A DNA stretch of 25,806 nucleotides from DATKEU01 sp036493295 (GTDB lineage: Bacteria; Myxococcota_A; Polyangia; Fen-1088), in the NCBI GenBank assembly GCA_036493295.1, contig DASXQB010000158.1, forward strand, positions 1 to 25,806, written 5' to 3'. Shown piece after piece: positions 1-9,429 of the stretch; the first letter of the stretch is position 1; the number at the start of each line of letters is the position of its first letter. The position numbers and the translations under genes were made by a program. Below the pieces are notes generated by a model. It saw nothing but the letters and a program-made list of their open reading frames with translations, did no database searches and was not told where the DNA came from.

Positions 1-590
1 GCGTCGTCACCATCCGCCCCATCGCCGGGACGCGCAAACGCGGCGCGACGCGCGAGGAAGACACCGCGCTCGCCGAAGAACTGATGGGCGACCCGAAGGA
101 ACGGGCCGAGCATCTCATGCTGATCGATCTCGGCCGCAACGACGTCGGCCGGGTGACCGATCCCGGATCGGTGCGTATTAGCGACGTGATGACCATCGAA
201 CGGTACTCGCACGTCATGCACATCGTCTCGAACGTGCGCGGTCGCCTGGCGCCGGGCAAGCGGCCGGTCGACGTCATCCGCGCGGCCTTCCCCGCCGGCA
301 CGCTGAGCGGCGCGCCCAAGATCCGCGCCATGCAGATCATCGAAGAGCTGGAGCCGAATCGTCGCGGCATCTACGGCGGCGCTGTCGGCTACATCTCGTA
401 CGCTGGCAATCTGGACCTGGCCATCGCCATCCGCACGCTGGTCACGGTGGGCGACACCATCAACGTGCAGGCGGGCGCCGGCATCGTCGCCGACAGCGTT
501 CCCGCCGACGAATACGCCGAGTGCGTGAACAAGGCGCGCGCGGTGGTCACCGCGGTGGAGATCGCCCGCCGGGGAATGGGCGCAGGCTGA
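1..590 (+). CDS. trpE: Anthranilate synthase component I, C-terminal part (5' end outside window)
   Basis: This is the large subunit of anthranilate synthase, which converts chorismate and the ammonia released by TrpG into anthranilate, the first step of tryptophan synthesis. The reading frame is open from base 3 and lacks a start, so only about the last 195 residues are present. They carry the chorismate-binding core: IRPIAGTRKRG at the left edge, then DLGRNDVGRV, the FPAGTLSGAPK segment, GIYGGAVGYI and the terminal VQAGAGIVADSVP-EY pattern. The stop lies one base before the trpG ATG, so the two subunits are probably made in a coupled way. PabB and isochorismate synthase share this fold, but the following trpGDCFBA genes make trpE the clear choice. 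Any leader peptide or attenuator would be upstream of the window. Confidence 0.96.
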   Translation, partial: VVTIRPIAGTRKRGATREEDTALAEELMGDPKERAEHLMLIDLGRNDVGRVTDPGSVRISDVMTIERYSHVMHIVSNVRGRLAPGKRPVDVIRAAFPAGTLSGAPKIRAMQIIEELEPNRRGIYGGAVGYISYAGNLDLAIAIRTLVTVGDTINVQAGAGIVADSVPADEYAECVNKARAVVTAVEIARRGMGAG

Positions 591-591
591 C

Positions 592-1163
<572 letters not shown>

Positions 1164-1167
<4 letters not shown>

Positions 1168-2252
1168 CCGCGACCGTGCCAACGACGACGGCAGCGGCGA
1201 CCAGCGCGGCGCAGTTGCGCGAGACCATCGCGCGCGTCGTCGACGGGCACGATCTGTCAGCCGAGCAGATGGCGGCGGCGGTGGGCCTGATCATGGACGG
1301 CGAGGGCACGCCCGCCTTGATCAGCGCGCTGCTGGTGGCCCTGCGCATGAAGGGCGAGACCGTCAGCGAGATCGTCGGCGCCGCCCAGGCCATGCGGGCG
1401 CGCATGACGCCGGTGACGACCAGCCACCAGGCGGTGCTGGACACTTGCGGCACGGGCGGCGACGGCTCGCGGTCGGTGAACATCTCGACGCTGGCTTCGT
1501 TCATCATCGCCGGCTGCGGCGTTCCGGTGGCCAAGCACGGCAACCGCGCGCAGTCGTCGCGGTCGGGATCGCACGACGTGATCGAAGCGCTGGGTTTGAA
1601 ACCGGCGCCCACCCCCGACGAGGCGTCGCGCTGCCTGCACGAGGCTCATTTAGCGTTCATGTTCGCGCCCGTGCACCATGCCGCCACCCGCCACGTGGGC
1701 GGCGTGCGCAAGGAGCTGGGCCTGCGCACGCTGTTCAATCTTCTGGGGCCGCTGACCAACCCGTGCGGCGCGCGCTTTCACGTCAACGGCATCTTCAGCC
1801 GCGAGCGCTGCGAGCCGCTGGCCCGCGCGCACGGTGATCTGGGCTCGCGGCGGGCGATGGTCATTCACGGCGCCGGCGGCCTGGACGAGCTGGCGCCGCA
1901 CGGCCAGACCCACGTCGCCGAGCTGCGCGACGGCGCAGTCCGCGTCTACGAGATCGGCCCGGCGGATTTTGGTTTGCAACCGGCCGATCCCGCCGGCCTG
2001 CTGGGCGGCGATCCGTCGTTCAACGCCAGCGTGATCAGTGAAGCCTTGGCCGGCCGCGCCCACCCGGCGGTGCAGACCGCGGCGTTGATGGCCGCCGCCG
2101 CCGGGTTGTACGTCATCGGCGCGGTGCCTGATCTGCGCGCCGGCACGGCGCGCGCCGCCGAATCGTTGCGCAGCGGCGCCGCCGGCGCGGTGCTGGAGAA
2201 GCTGCGCACCATCGTGCCTTTGCCGCCGCCGGCCGCGGCGCCGTCCGCATGA
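1164..2252 (+). CDS. trpD: Anthranilate phosphoribosyltransferase
   Basis: This enzyme transfers the phosphoribosyl group of PRPP to anthranilate. The chosen start is the ATG whose last bases form the trpG stop (ATGA), giving 362 residues. The frame is open further upstream, but that part only shadows trpG. Motifs of the family are present: the PRPP/diphosphate loop GTGGDG at residues 96-101, KHGNRAQSSRSGS at 124-136, and the anthranilate-site region AFMFAPVHHAATRHVG followed by RTLFNLLGPLTNP. The first 15 residues are an Ala/Thr-rich extension. The C-terminus is Pro/Ala-rich and overlaps the trpC start by four bases. TrpD is not fused to TrpG, unlike in enteric bacteria. Confidence 0.97.
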
Positions 2253-3025
2253 TCCTCGACGAGATCCTGGGGCGGACGCGCGCCGACCTGGCCGTGCGCC
2301 AGCGGCAGCGCCCGCTGGACGCGCTGGTGTCCGCGGCGCGCGCTCAGCCGGCGGCGCGCAGTTTCGGCGCAGCCTTGCGCCGCCCCGGCCAGATCACCTG
2401 CATCGCCGAGTTCAAACGCCGCTCGCCGTCGGCGGGCGCGATCCGGGACGGCGCCGAACCAGGACCGATCGCTGCGACCTACGCTGCGGCCGGCGCGGCG
2501 GCGATGTCCGTGCTGACCGACGAGCCGTTCTTCGGCGGCAGCCTGGAGGATCTGCGGGCGGCGCGCGCGGCCACGCCGGCGCTGCCGATCCTGCGCAAGG
2601 ACTTCATGGTCGATCGCTATCAAGTGGCCGAGGCGCGCGCCGCCGGCGCCGACGCCATCTTGATCATCGTGGCGGCGCTGAACGACGACGACATCGCGGG
2701 CCTGTTACACGCCGCGGCCGAGTTCAGCGTCGATGCCCTGGTCGAAGCGCACGACGAATCGGAAGTGCGGCGCGCCGTCGCGCTGGGCGCGCGCATCGTC
2801 GGCGTCAACAACCGCGACCTCAAGACCTTCACCATGGATCGCGAGCTCTGCATTCGCCTGCGCCCGCTGGTGCCGCCCGACCGGGTGATGGTGGCCGAAT
2901 CGGGCATCCGCGACGTCGCCGACGTGCGCAGCCTTCACGCCGCCGGCATCGACGCGGTGCTGGTGGGCGAGACGTTGATGCGGGCGGCGGATCCAGGCGC
3001 GGCGCTGCGCGCGCTGTTGGCGTGA
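2249..3025 (+). CDS. trpC: Indole-3-glycerol phosphate synthase
   Basis: This enzyme closes the indole ring, converting CdRP to indole-3-glycerol phosphate with loss of CO2. It is a TIM-barrel protein of 258 residues. Recognisable catalytic and binding residues are Glu54 and Lys56 in IAEFKRRSPS, Lys117 in LRKDFMVDRYQ, Glu166 in DALVEAHDE, Asn187 in VGVNNRDLKTF and Glu217 in VAESGI. The ATG overlaps the trpD stop (ATGA). The protein is a stand-alone TrpC and is not fused to TrpF, as it is in E. coli. The N-terminal ILDEILGRTRADLAVRQ is the usual substrate-covering helix of the family. Confidence 0.97.
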   Translation: MILDEILGRTRADLAVRQRQRPLDALVSAARAQPAARSFGAALRRPGQITCIAEFKRRSPSAGAIRDGAEPGPIAATYAAAGAAAMSVLTDEPFFGGSLEDLRAARAATPALPILRKDFMVDRYQVAEARAAGADAILIIVAALNDDDIAGLLHAAAEFSVDALVEAHDESEVRRAVALGARIVGVNNRDLKTFTMDRELCIRLRPLVPPDRVMVAESGIRDVADVRSLHAAGIDAVLVGETLMRAADPGAALRALLA

Positions 3026-3029
3026 TGTC

Positions 3030-3694
3030 GTGGCGTCAAGTAACAGACCACCGTTCTTGATCAAGATCTGCGGCGTCACCACGCCCGCCGACGCCGCGCT
3101 GGTCGCGCGCGCCGGCGCCGGCGCCATCGGCGTCAACTTGTGGCCGGGGTCGAAGCGCTTCGTCGGCGATCACGCCACCGCGCGCGCCGTGCTGGCGGCC
3201 ATCCCGGCTGACGTGTTGAAGGTGGGCGTGTTCGTCAACGCCGCCCCCGACGAGGTCCGCCGCGCCGTCGACGATCTGGGATTGGATCGGGCCCAACTGC
3301 ACGGCGACGAAACCGCAGCGGCCTTTGCCGACCTTGATCCCGCGCGCCTGATTCGCGCCGTGCGCGTGCGCGATGCCGCGTCCTTCGCCGACGCCCATGA
3401 GTGGAAGACACGCGCCGCGGTCCACTTGTACGACGCCTTCGTCGACGGCTTCGGCGGAGGTGGCCAGCCGGCGCCGTGGGGATTGATCTTCGGGCAGGGT
3501 GCGCGGCCGTTCTGGCTGGCCGGTGGCTTGACGCCCGAAAACGTCGCGGCCGCGATCGCCGCCACCGCGCCCGACGGTGTCGACGTGGCCAGCGGCGTCG
3601 AGTCAGCGCCGGGCCGCAAAGATCCGGCGCGCGTGGCCGCTTTCGTCGCGGCGGCCCGTGCCGCGGTCGCAACGCTCGGATATAGTCTTTCGCC

Positions 3695-3698
<4 letters not shown>
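3030..3698 (+). CDS. trpF: Phosphoribosylanthranilate isomerase
   Basis: This is a TIM-barrel isomerase that performs the Amadori rearrangement of phosphoribosylanthranilate to CdRP. The start is a GTG four bases after the trpC stop; the nearby ATG at 3025 is in another frame. The catalytic Cys14 sits in IKICGVTTPADA and the general acid Asp135 in VHLYDAFVDGFGGGG. QLHGDE (89-94), WLAGGLTPENV and VDVASGVE are family phosphate-site motifs. At 222 residues it has normal length, with an extra polar N-terminus of about seven residues. Its last bases overlap the trpB start (ATGA). Confidence 0.95.
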
Positions 3699-4899
<1,201 letters not shown>

Positions 4900-4903
<4 letters not shown>

Positions 4904-5709
4904 GCCGCCTTGGCGCTTGCTTTGCCCGCGCCCGCGCCGAAAAACGCAAAGCGCTGGTGCTGTACCTGACGGCGTACGATCCCGACGGACCCACCAGCTT
5001 GCGTTTGTTGCTGGCCGCTGCCGAGGCCGGCGCCGACGTCATCGAGATCGGGGTTCCGTGGAGCGATCCCTCCGCCGACGGCGCGGTCATCCAGGCGGCC
5101 ATGCACCGCGCGCTGGCGGCTGGCGGCGGCCTGCGCCACACGCTGGAGCTGTGCCAGGCAGTGCGCCAAAAACAGCCGCACGTCGGCCTGGTGCTGTTCG
5201 GTTACGCCAACCCGATCGTGGTGATGGGACCGGAGGTGTTTGCTCTGCGCGCCGCCGACGCCGGCGCCGACGCCGTCCTGTGCGTCGACTATCCGCCCGA
5301 CGAGGACACCGAGTTGACCCATGCTCTGACCCGTCGCGGTCTCGATTTCATTCCGCTGCTGGCGCCGACGTCGACGGCGGCGCGCATCGCCGCGGCGGCC
5401 GCGGTGGCCAGCGGTTTTATTTATTACGTCTCGCTGACCGGCATCACCGGCACGCGGCTGGTCAACGTCGCCGAGCCGCGCATCCAGGTCGACGCCATCC
5501 GCGCCGCCACCGGCGGCAAGGTCCCGGTGGTGGTCGGCTTCGGCATCAAGACGCCCGCCGACGCGCGCGCGGTGGCTGACTTCGCCGACGGCGTGGTGGT
5601 GGGCAGCGCCGCCGTCCAACTGGTGGAGAAAGCCGTCGCCGCCGGACGCGACCCGGCGATCGAGCTTGGCGCCTTCGTGCGCTCGCTGCGCGACGCCATC
5701 GCTGGATAA
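4900..5709 (+). CDS. trpA: Tryptophan synthase alpha chain
   Basis: This subunit cleaves indole-3-glycerol phosphate to indole, which is channelled to TrpB. The chosen start is the GTG that overlaps the trpB stop (GTGA). It gives 269 residues and puts the catalytic acids at Glu49 (VIEIGVPWSDP) and Asp60 (SADGAVIQ), the positions expected for the family. The frame is open further upstream, but only as a shadow of trpB. The common PFSDP motif reads PWSDP here. VVVGFGIKTPADA and GVVVGSAAVQLVE are the phosphate-binding strands. This is the last gene of the trp operon; the next gene is on the opposite strand 24 bases away. Confidence 0.96.
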
Positions 5710-5723
5710 CCGGGTCTGCGCCG

Positions 5724-5746
5724 CGCGCCCTGGTCAGCGGGGCGCG
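5724..5746. terminator. GC-rich hairpin at the convergent trpA / DUF721 junction
   Basis: The arms CGCGCCC (5724-5730) and GGGCGCG (5740-5746) can form a 7-bp stem with a 9-base loop. It lies just past the trpA stop and covers the stop codon of the converging gene. There is no T-tract on either side, so it is at best a weak or Rho-assisted bidirectional terminator. The call rests on position and symmetry only. Confidence 0.3.
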
Positions 5747-6102
5747 AAAGTGGTCGCCAGAGGACCGACGCGCGTGCGGATGTCGGCGACGATCCCCGCG
5801 CCCAACGTCGCCGTCATCTTCACCAGAATCTCGCCCTTCAGCATGGTCAGCTCGTGACCCAGCGCCGAGCTTTCCACCCGCACCATCAGCGTCGTGCCCA
5901 GCAGGCGCTCCGGCGCGGTGCGCGCGCGCAGCATCGCGCCGACGGTGGACTGGTAACTCTCGAAGACGCGAAACTCGAGAGCGCGGCCGTGTCCGCCCAG
6001 GCGGGCCAGCGTCGCGCCCATCAAGTCGGCGGAGGTCTCCGGCGTCAGCATCGCCTCGCGGCGCTTGCGGTGCACAATCGGACCACGCGCCGGCTTCATC
6101 AC
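5734..6102 (-). CDS. DciA-like DUF721 protein
   Basis: This is a small basic protein of 122 residues resembling the DUF721/DciA family. Members of the family help load the replicative helicase DnaB in bacteria without DnaC, or have unknown roles. The family pattern is visible in the second half: a short helix segment around MLRARTAPERLLGTTL, then the strand LMVRVESSALGHELTMLKG, then the helical hydrophobic ILVKMTATLGAGIVADIRTRVG. The N-terminal 20 residues are basic (RGPIVHRKRREAM). It lies 70 bases downstream of rpmB on the same strand and may be co-transcribed with it. The assignment is by pattern only. The protein lacks the longer N-terminal part of some DciA proteins, so the helicase-loading role is an inference. 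Confidence 0.68.
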   Translation of the reverse strand: MMKPARGPIVHRKRREAMLTPETSADLMGATLARLGGHGRALEFRVFESYQSTVGAMLRARTAPERLLGTTLMVRVESSALGHELTMLKGEILVKMTATLGAGIVADIRTRVGPLATTFAPR

Positions 6103-6130
6103 GAACTCAGCATACGCGTCGCGCCCGCCG

Positions 6131-6147
6131 CCGCAACAGCGTTGCGG
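6131..6147 (-). terminator. Perfect 7-bp hairpin downstream of rpmB
   Basis: CCGCAAC and GTTGCGG form a perfect 7-bp inverted repeat with a 3-base loop, placed 26 bases after the rpmB stop and 28 bases before the DUF721 start. No U-tract follows it on the rpmB strand. It may attenuate read-through or process an rpmB-DUF721 transcript, or it may be incidental GC symmetry. Confidence 0.35.
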
Positions 6148-6172
6148 GCAGGGGCGACGGAATGGGCGCGTC

Positions 6173-6364
6173 TTAACCGGCTTTGCTGACCGCGCCGGAG
6201 CGCAGGCAGCGAGCGCAAACGCGGATGTGGGTGTTCGCGCCGTTCACCTTGGCGTGAACGCGGCGAAGGTTGGGACGCTGGATGCTTTTGGTCTTGATGT
6301 TCGAGTGGCTAACGTTGTTGGCGACCCGACGTTGTTTCCCGCAGACGGCACACTGCGCTGGCAT
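6173..6364 (-). CDS. rpmB: 50S ribosomal protein L28
   Basis: This small basic protein of the large ribosomal subunit has 63 residues. The N-terminal PAQCAVCGK and the VSHSNIKTKSIQRPNL segment are typical of L28. Cys5/Cys8 and Cys50/Cys53 (CARC) form the two halves of a zinc-ribbon, so this is the Zn-binding form. The start is fixed by a strong Shine-Dalgarno, GGAGG, placed 6 bases before the ATG. The frame runs on upstream as an open shadow of the divergent lipoprotein gene and is ignored. The family is usually highly expressed, which fits the strong ribosome binding site. Confidence 0.95.
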   Translation of the reverse strand: MPAQCAVCGKQRRVANNVSHSNIKTKSIQRPNLRRVHAKVNGANTHIRVCARCLRSGAVSKAG

Positions 6365-6365
6365 A

Positions 6366-6415
6366 ATTTCCTCCGGAAGGCGCGTACGTTTAGCATCCAC
6401 GGATGGTTTCCGCAA
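6366..6415 (-). promoter_or_regulatory. rpmB ribosome binding site and candidate promoter
   Basis: Reading the minus strand, GGAGG precedes the rpmB ATG by 6 bases. Further upstream, TTGCGG (6410-6415) and TGC-TAAACG (-10 hexamer 6387-6392) are separated by 17 bases and form a plausible extended -10 promoter. Its -35 box lies inside the first codons of the divergent lipoprotein gene. The Shine-Dalgarno is clear; the promoter is only a moderate match. Confidence 0.4.
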
Positions 6416-8523
6416 GCCGCGCTCCCGCCTTCCCTCTTCGGGCCGGGCGTTGGCGCGTGCTGGGCCTGTTGATTCTGGCCAGCGCCGCGGGCTGTCGCCG
6501 GCAACCCGCGGCGCGGCCGAAAGCGGCGCCGGCACCCGCTCAGGCGATCGCCGACGCTGCTGCACCCGGACCGGCGCCGCTGGCTGGCCAGATCCTGGAC
6601 AATCAGGCGCGGCCGGTGCCGTCGGCGCGCGTGCTGCTGTGGACCGAGCCGCAGGCCGACGCCGGCGCGCCCGAGCAAACCATCGCCGACAGCGCCGGCC
6701 GCTTCGTTTTTGCGGCGCCACGCCCGGGCGCGCGCCAGCTGCTGGTGGAAGCGCCCGGTTTTCCACCCGCGCGTCTCGGTCCGCTGCCGCCGGCGTCAAC
6801 GCCGTTGTCGGTTCGTCTGGACGGCGCGGCTCAAAGCCTGAGCGGCGTGGTGGTCAACGCCGGCGCCCCCGCCGCCGGCGCACTGGTTCTGCTGGGCGGC
6901 GAGACCGTCGAACCGCAGCGGCAGACCCAGACCGGTGGCGATGGCCGGTTCACCTTCGCCGGTCTGGGACCGGGCGTGTACACGGTGCGGGCTGTGCGCG
7001 CCAGCCTGGCGTCGAAGTCCACCCCGGAGATCATTCTGTCGCGCGCCGGTCCGCCTCCGCCGCCGTCCCGCTTGCAACTGGAGCCAGGGTCAACGCTGAA
7101 CGGGCGGGTGATCGACGACGACGGGACTCCCTTGCCGGGCAGCGACGTGCGCATCGCGATCGCGGCGGATGCCACCGGGGTCATGGACGTGGCGCGCGTC
7201 GACGGCAGCGGCAACTGGACCTGCAGCGCGCTGCCGGCGGGCGAGTATCGGCTGACCGCGCGCCACGCCGGTTATCTGCCACGCCGGATCATTCAAGCCA
7301 CGCTGCCGCCAGCGACGGGCGCCCACGCGCCAAAGCCCATCACGCTGGAGCTGGTGCGCGGCGCCGCCGTCGCCGGCCGCGTCGTCGACCAGCACGGGCG
7401 CGGCGTGGCGGCGGCCGTCGTGCGCTGCCTGGCTCCGGGGCCGATCGATCTGGCGGTGATCAGCGAGCCGTTGCCGCTGGCGGCGGAGGCAGCGGCCGTG
7501 CCGACCAGCGGCGAGCGGCTGGTGGCCACCGCTCGCAGCGCGCTGACCGATGCCGGCGGGCACTTTGTGTTGTCGGATCTTTTGCCTGGAAAAATCCGCC
7601 TGGACGCCAGCGCCACCGGCCGGGTGCCGGTGCGCAGCGACGAGATCGCCCTTGGGCCGGGCCAGCGCCGCGACGTCGCCGATCTGGTTCTCGCCGACGG
7701 CCTCGCGGTGGCCGGTCGGGTGCTGGACGAATTTCATTCGCCGCTGGAAGGCGCGCGCGTCGCCGTGGCCGCCGGACCGTTCGCCTTGACCGACGGAGCC
7801 GGGCAATTTTCGTTGTCGTTGCCGCCTGGGCGTTACACGCTGACGGTGTCCGCGCCCGGCATGCGCAATCAGCAATTGGCGGTGGCCGCCACCGACGGCG
7901 GAGCGCCGGCGCCGCTGGAGGTGTCGCTGGTGCGCGCCGACGCCGCCCTGGAAGGGTTGGTGCAAGACAGCGGGGGCCGACCGATTGGTCGCGCGCTGGT
8001 GGTCGCCTGGCCAGCCGCGCCCGCCGCGCCGGCCAGTGATGCCGGCGCGGGTGCCGTTGCCATCGACCCGCGCATCCCCGACGGGGCATCGATCCTGGCC
8101 ACCACGGTGGCGGACGTAGGCGGGCACTTTCGCCTGGCGCAATTGCCGGCGGTGCCGCTGGTGCTGGAGGTTCGGCAGTCGGCGTACCCATCGACGAAGA
8201 CGGCCGCCACGCCGGGCACCTTCGCGTCGGTGGTGGTGCCCATTCCCGGCGCCGTGGCCGGCGAGGTTCACGACGTTCGCAGCGGCGCCGCCGTGATCAG
8301 GTTTCGCCTCGAGGCGCGCGGCCCCGGCGGACGCAGCGCCACGGGCAGCGTGCGCAAGGGCGGGGCGTTTTCGCTGGTCGCGCTTTTTCCCGGCCGCTGG
8401 ACCATCACCGTCGATGCGTCCGGCTATGAATCCGCCGAGAGCGCCGTCGACGTCCCGGCCAGCAGCACACTGGGCGAGCCTTCGGTGCGCGACGTGCGCA
8501 TCAACCTGCAGCCGGCGCGCTGA
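6403..8523 (+). CDS. Putative lipoprotein with about seven carboxypeptidase-regulatory-like repeats
   Basis: This 706-residue protein starts with a basic stretch, a hydrophobic segment (VLGLLILASAAGC) and a lipobox-like cysteine at residue 31, suggesting a lipid-anchored envelope protein. The rest is a chain of beta-sandwich repeats of the carboxypeptidase-regulatory-like type. Each opens with a pattern such as VAGRVVDQHGR or LNGRVIDDDGTP and closes with DxxGxFxxxxLPPGxYxLxVxAxG. Repeats begin near residues 60, 145, 232, 322, 435, 516 and 618. No catalytic domain is visible, so a structural, adhesive or ligand-binding role is likely. An in-frame stop at 6391 makes this ATG the earliest one possible. 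The gene diverges from rpmB and converges with a metalloprotease gene three bases downstream. Specific function is unknown. Confidence 0.82.
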   Translation: MVSASRAPAFPLRAGRWRVLGLLILASAAGCRRQPAARPKAAPAPAQAIADAAAPGPAPLAGQILDNQARPVPSARVLLWTEPQADAGAPEQTIADSAGRFVFAAPRPGARQLLVEAPGFPPARLGPLPPASTPLSVRLDGAAQSLSGVVVNAGAPAAGALVLLGGETVEPQRQTQTGGDGRFTFAGLGPGVYTVRAVRASLASKSTPEIILSRAGPPPPPSRLQLEPGSTLNGRVIDDDGTPLPGSDVRIAIAADATGVMDVARVDGSGNWTCSALPAGEYRLTARHAGYLPRRIIQATLPPATGAHAPKPITLELVRGAAVAGRVVDQHGRGVAAAVVRCLAPGPIDLAVISEPLPLAAEAAAVPTSGERLVATARSALTDAGGHFVLSDLLPGKIRLDASATGRVPVRSDEIALGPGQRRDVADLVLADGLAVAGRVLDEFHSPLEGARVAVAAGPFALTDGAGQFSLSLPPGRYTLTVSAPGMRNQQLAVAATDGGAPAPLEVSLVRADAALEGLVQDSGGRPIGRALVVAWPAAPAAPASDAGAGAVAIDPRIPDGASILATTVADVGGHFRLAQLPAVPLVLEVRQSAYPSTKTAATPGTFASVVVPIPGAVAGEVHDVRSGAAVIRFRLEARGPGGRSATGSVRKGGAFSLVALFPGRWTITVDASGYESAESAVDVPASSTLGEPSVRDVRINLQPAR

Positions 8524-8526
8524 CGA

Positions 8527-9426
8527 TCAGCGACGAGTCCGGGCGCGCAGGCGGCCGGCGATCACCGCTGCGATCAAAAAAATCAGCGTCGCCCCAAGCT
8601 CGCCGGTCTGGGCACGGCCCGGGCGGGTGGCGCAGCCGAACGTGTCGTCGGGCAGATTGACGTTGCAGACCATCGGATCCAGCGCCGGCGGGTAGGTGTC
8701 GCAGACGCCGTTCTGATCGTCCATCGCCAGCATACGCTTCGACGTCTCGCCGGCGGTGGTCTCGTCGAACATGGTTGTCATCTGCACTTCGGGCGGCGCG
8801 CTGTCGCAATCGGGGACCATGTTGCCCAGGTTGTCCAGCGGGCGCGCCTTGTTGGCGCCCGGTTTGTAGCAGGTGTGGTCCAGGCCGATGAAGTGGCCCA
8901 TCTCGTGGGTGAGCGCGTTTTGCAGATCGTGCTTGCCGGGCACGCGCATGACGTCGGCGTTCATCCATTGGATGTCGCCCATGGCGGCGTTCACCTCGAT
9001 GTCGGCGTCGATGATGTGGCCGTCGCCCTTGGCGAACACCGACGTGATGGCCAGCGCCGATGGATCATAGCTGCATTCTTCGGGCGAATCGTTCCACTTG
9101 CACCAGCGGTCGGTGCGAAAGACCAGGATGTTGCGCGCGTCGTTGGCGGCGTGGGGCGCAACGCCGCCGCCGACCAAGATCTCCAGATTCAGATAGGTGC
9201 ACGACAGCGAGGCGTGGCTCCAGGTGCGGGCGGCGGCGCGGATGGCGTTCATGGTCTGGTCGTAAGGGACCTCCTGAAAATTGTCGGCGTAGGCGGTGAG
9301 GCCCACGCAGGTGGTCGGCCAGTAGAACGCGTGCGCGTTGTCGGCGGTGCGGTAGGGGACGAAGGCGAACGCCGCGGCCGGAGCCGCCAGCACAAGCCCA
9401 AGCGCGATGACCCCCGATGCGCGCAC
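8527..9426 (-). CDS. Secreted matrixin-type zinc metalloprotease (second copy)
   Basis: This 299-residue protein has an N-terminal signal peptide (cleavage near AAAFA, residues 18-22) and the metzincin zinc motif HEMGHFIGLDH, with His174, Glu175, His178 and His184. A likely Met-turn follows (TTMF), and then the matrixin-like ending RMLAMDDQNGVCDTYP. Cysteine pairs are shared with its neighbour. The C-terminus has a Gly-Cys (near residue 265), a hydrophobic stretch (LGATLIFLIAAVIAG) and an Arg-rich end, which resembles a MYXO-CTERM sorting signal for surface display. The start is a GTG three bases after the stop of the upstream paralogue, with AGG in front. It is the last gene of the ppk1 block. 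Substrate unknown. Confidence 0.85.
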   Translation of the reverse strand: MRASGVIALGLVLAAPAAAFAFVPYRTADNAHAFYWPTTCVGLTAYADNFQEVPYDQTMNAIRAAARTWSHASLSCTYLNLEILVGGGVAPHAANDARNILVFRTDRWCKWNDSPEECSYDPSALAITSVFAKGDGHIIDADIEVNAAMGDIQWMNADVMRVPGKHDLQNALTHEMGHFIGLDHTCYKPGANKARPLDNLGNMVPDCDSAPPEVQMTTMFDETTAGETSKRMLAMDDQNGVCDTYPPALDPMVCNVNLPDDTFGCATRPGRAQTGELGATLIFLIAAVIAGRLRARTRR

Positions 9427-9429
9427 GGT

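Noticed and set aside
6270..8039. 589-codon open frame overlapping rpmB and the repeat lipoprotein
   Set aside because: It is Arg/Gly-rich in an alternative frame, covers rpmB on the other strand, and has no signal or repeats. The frame starting at 6403 shows seven clear repeats.
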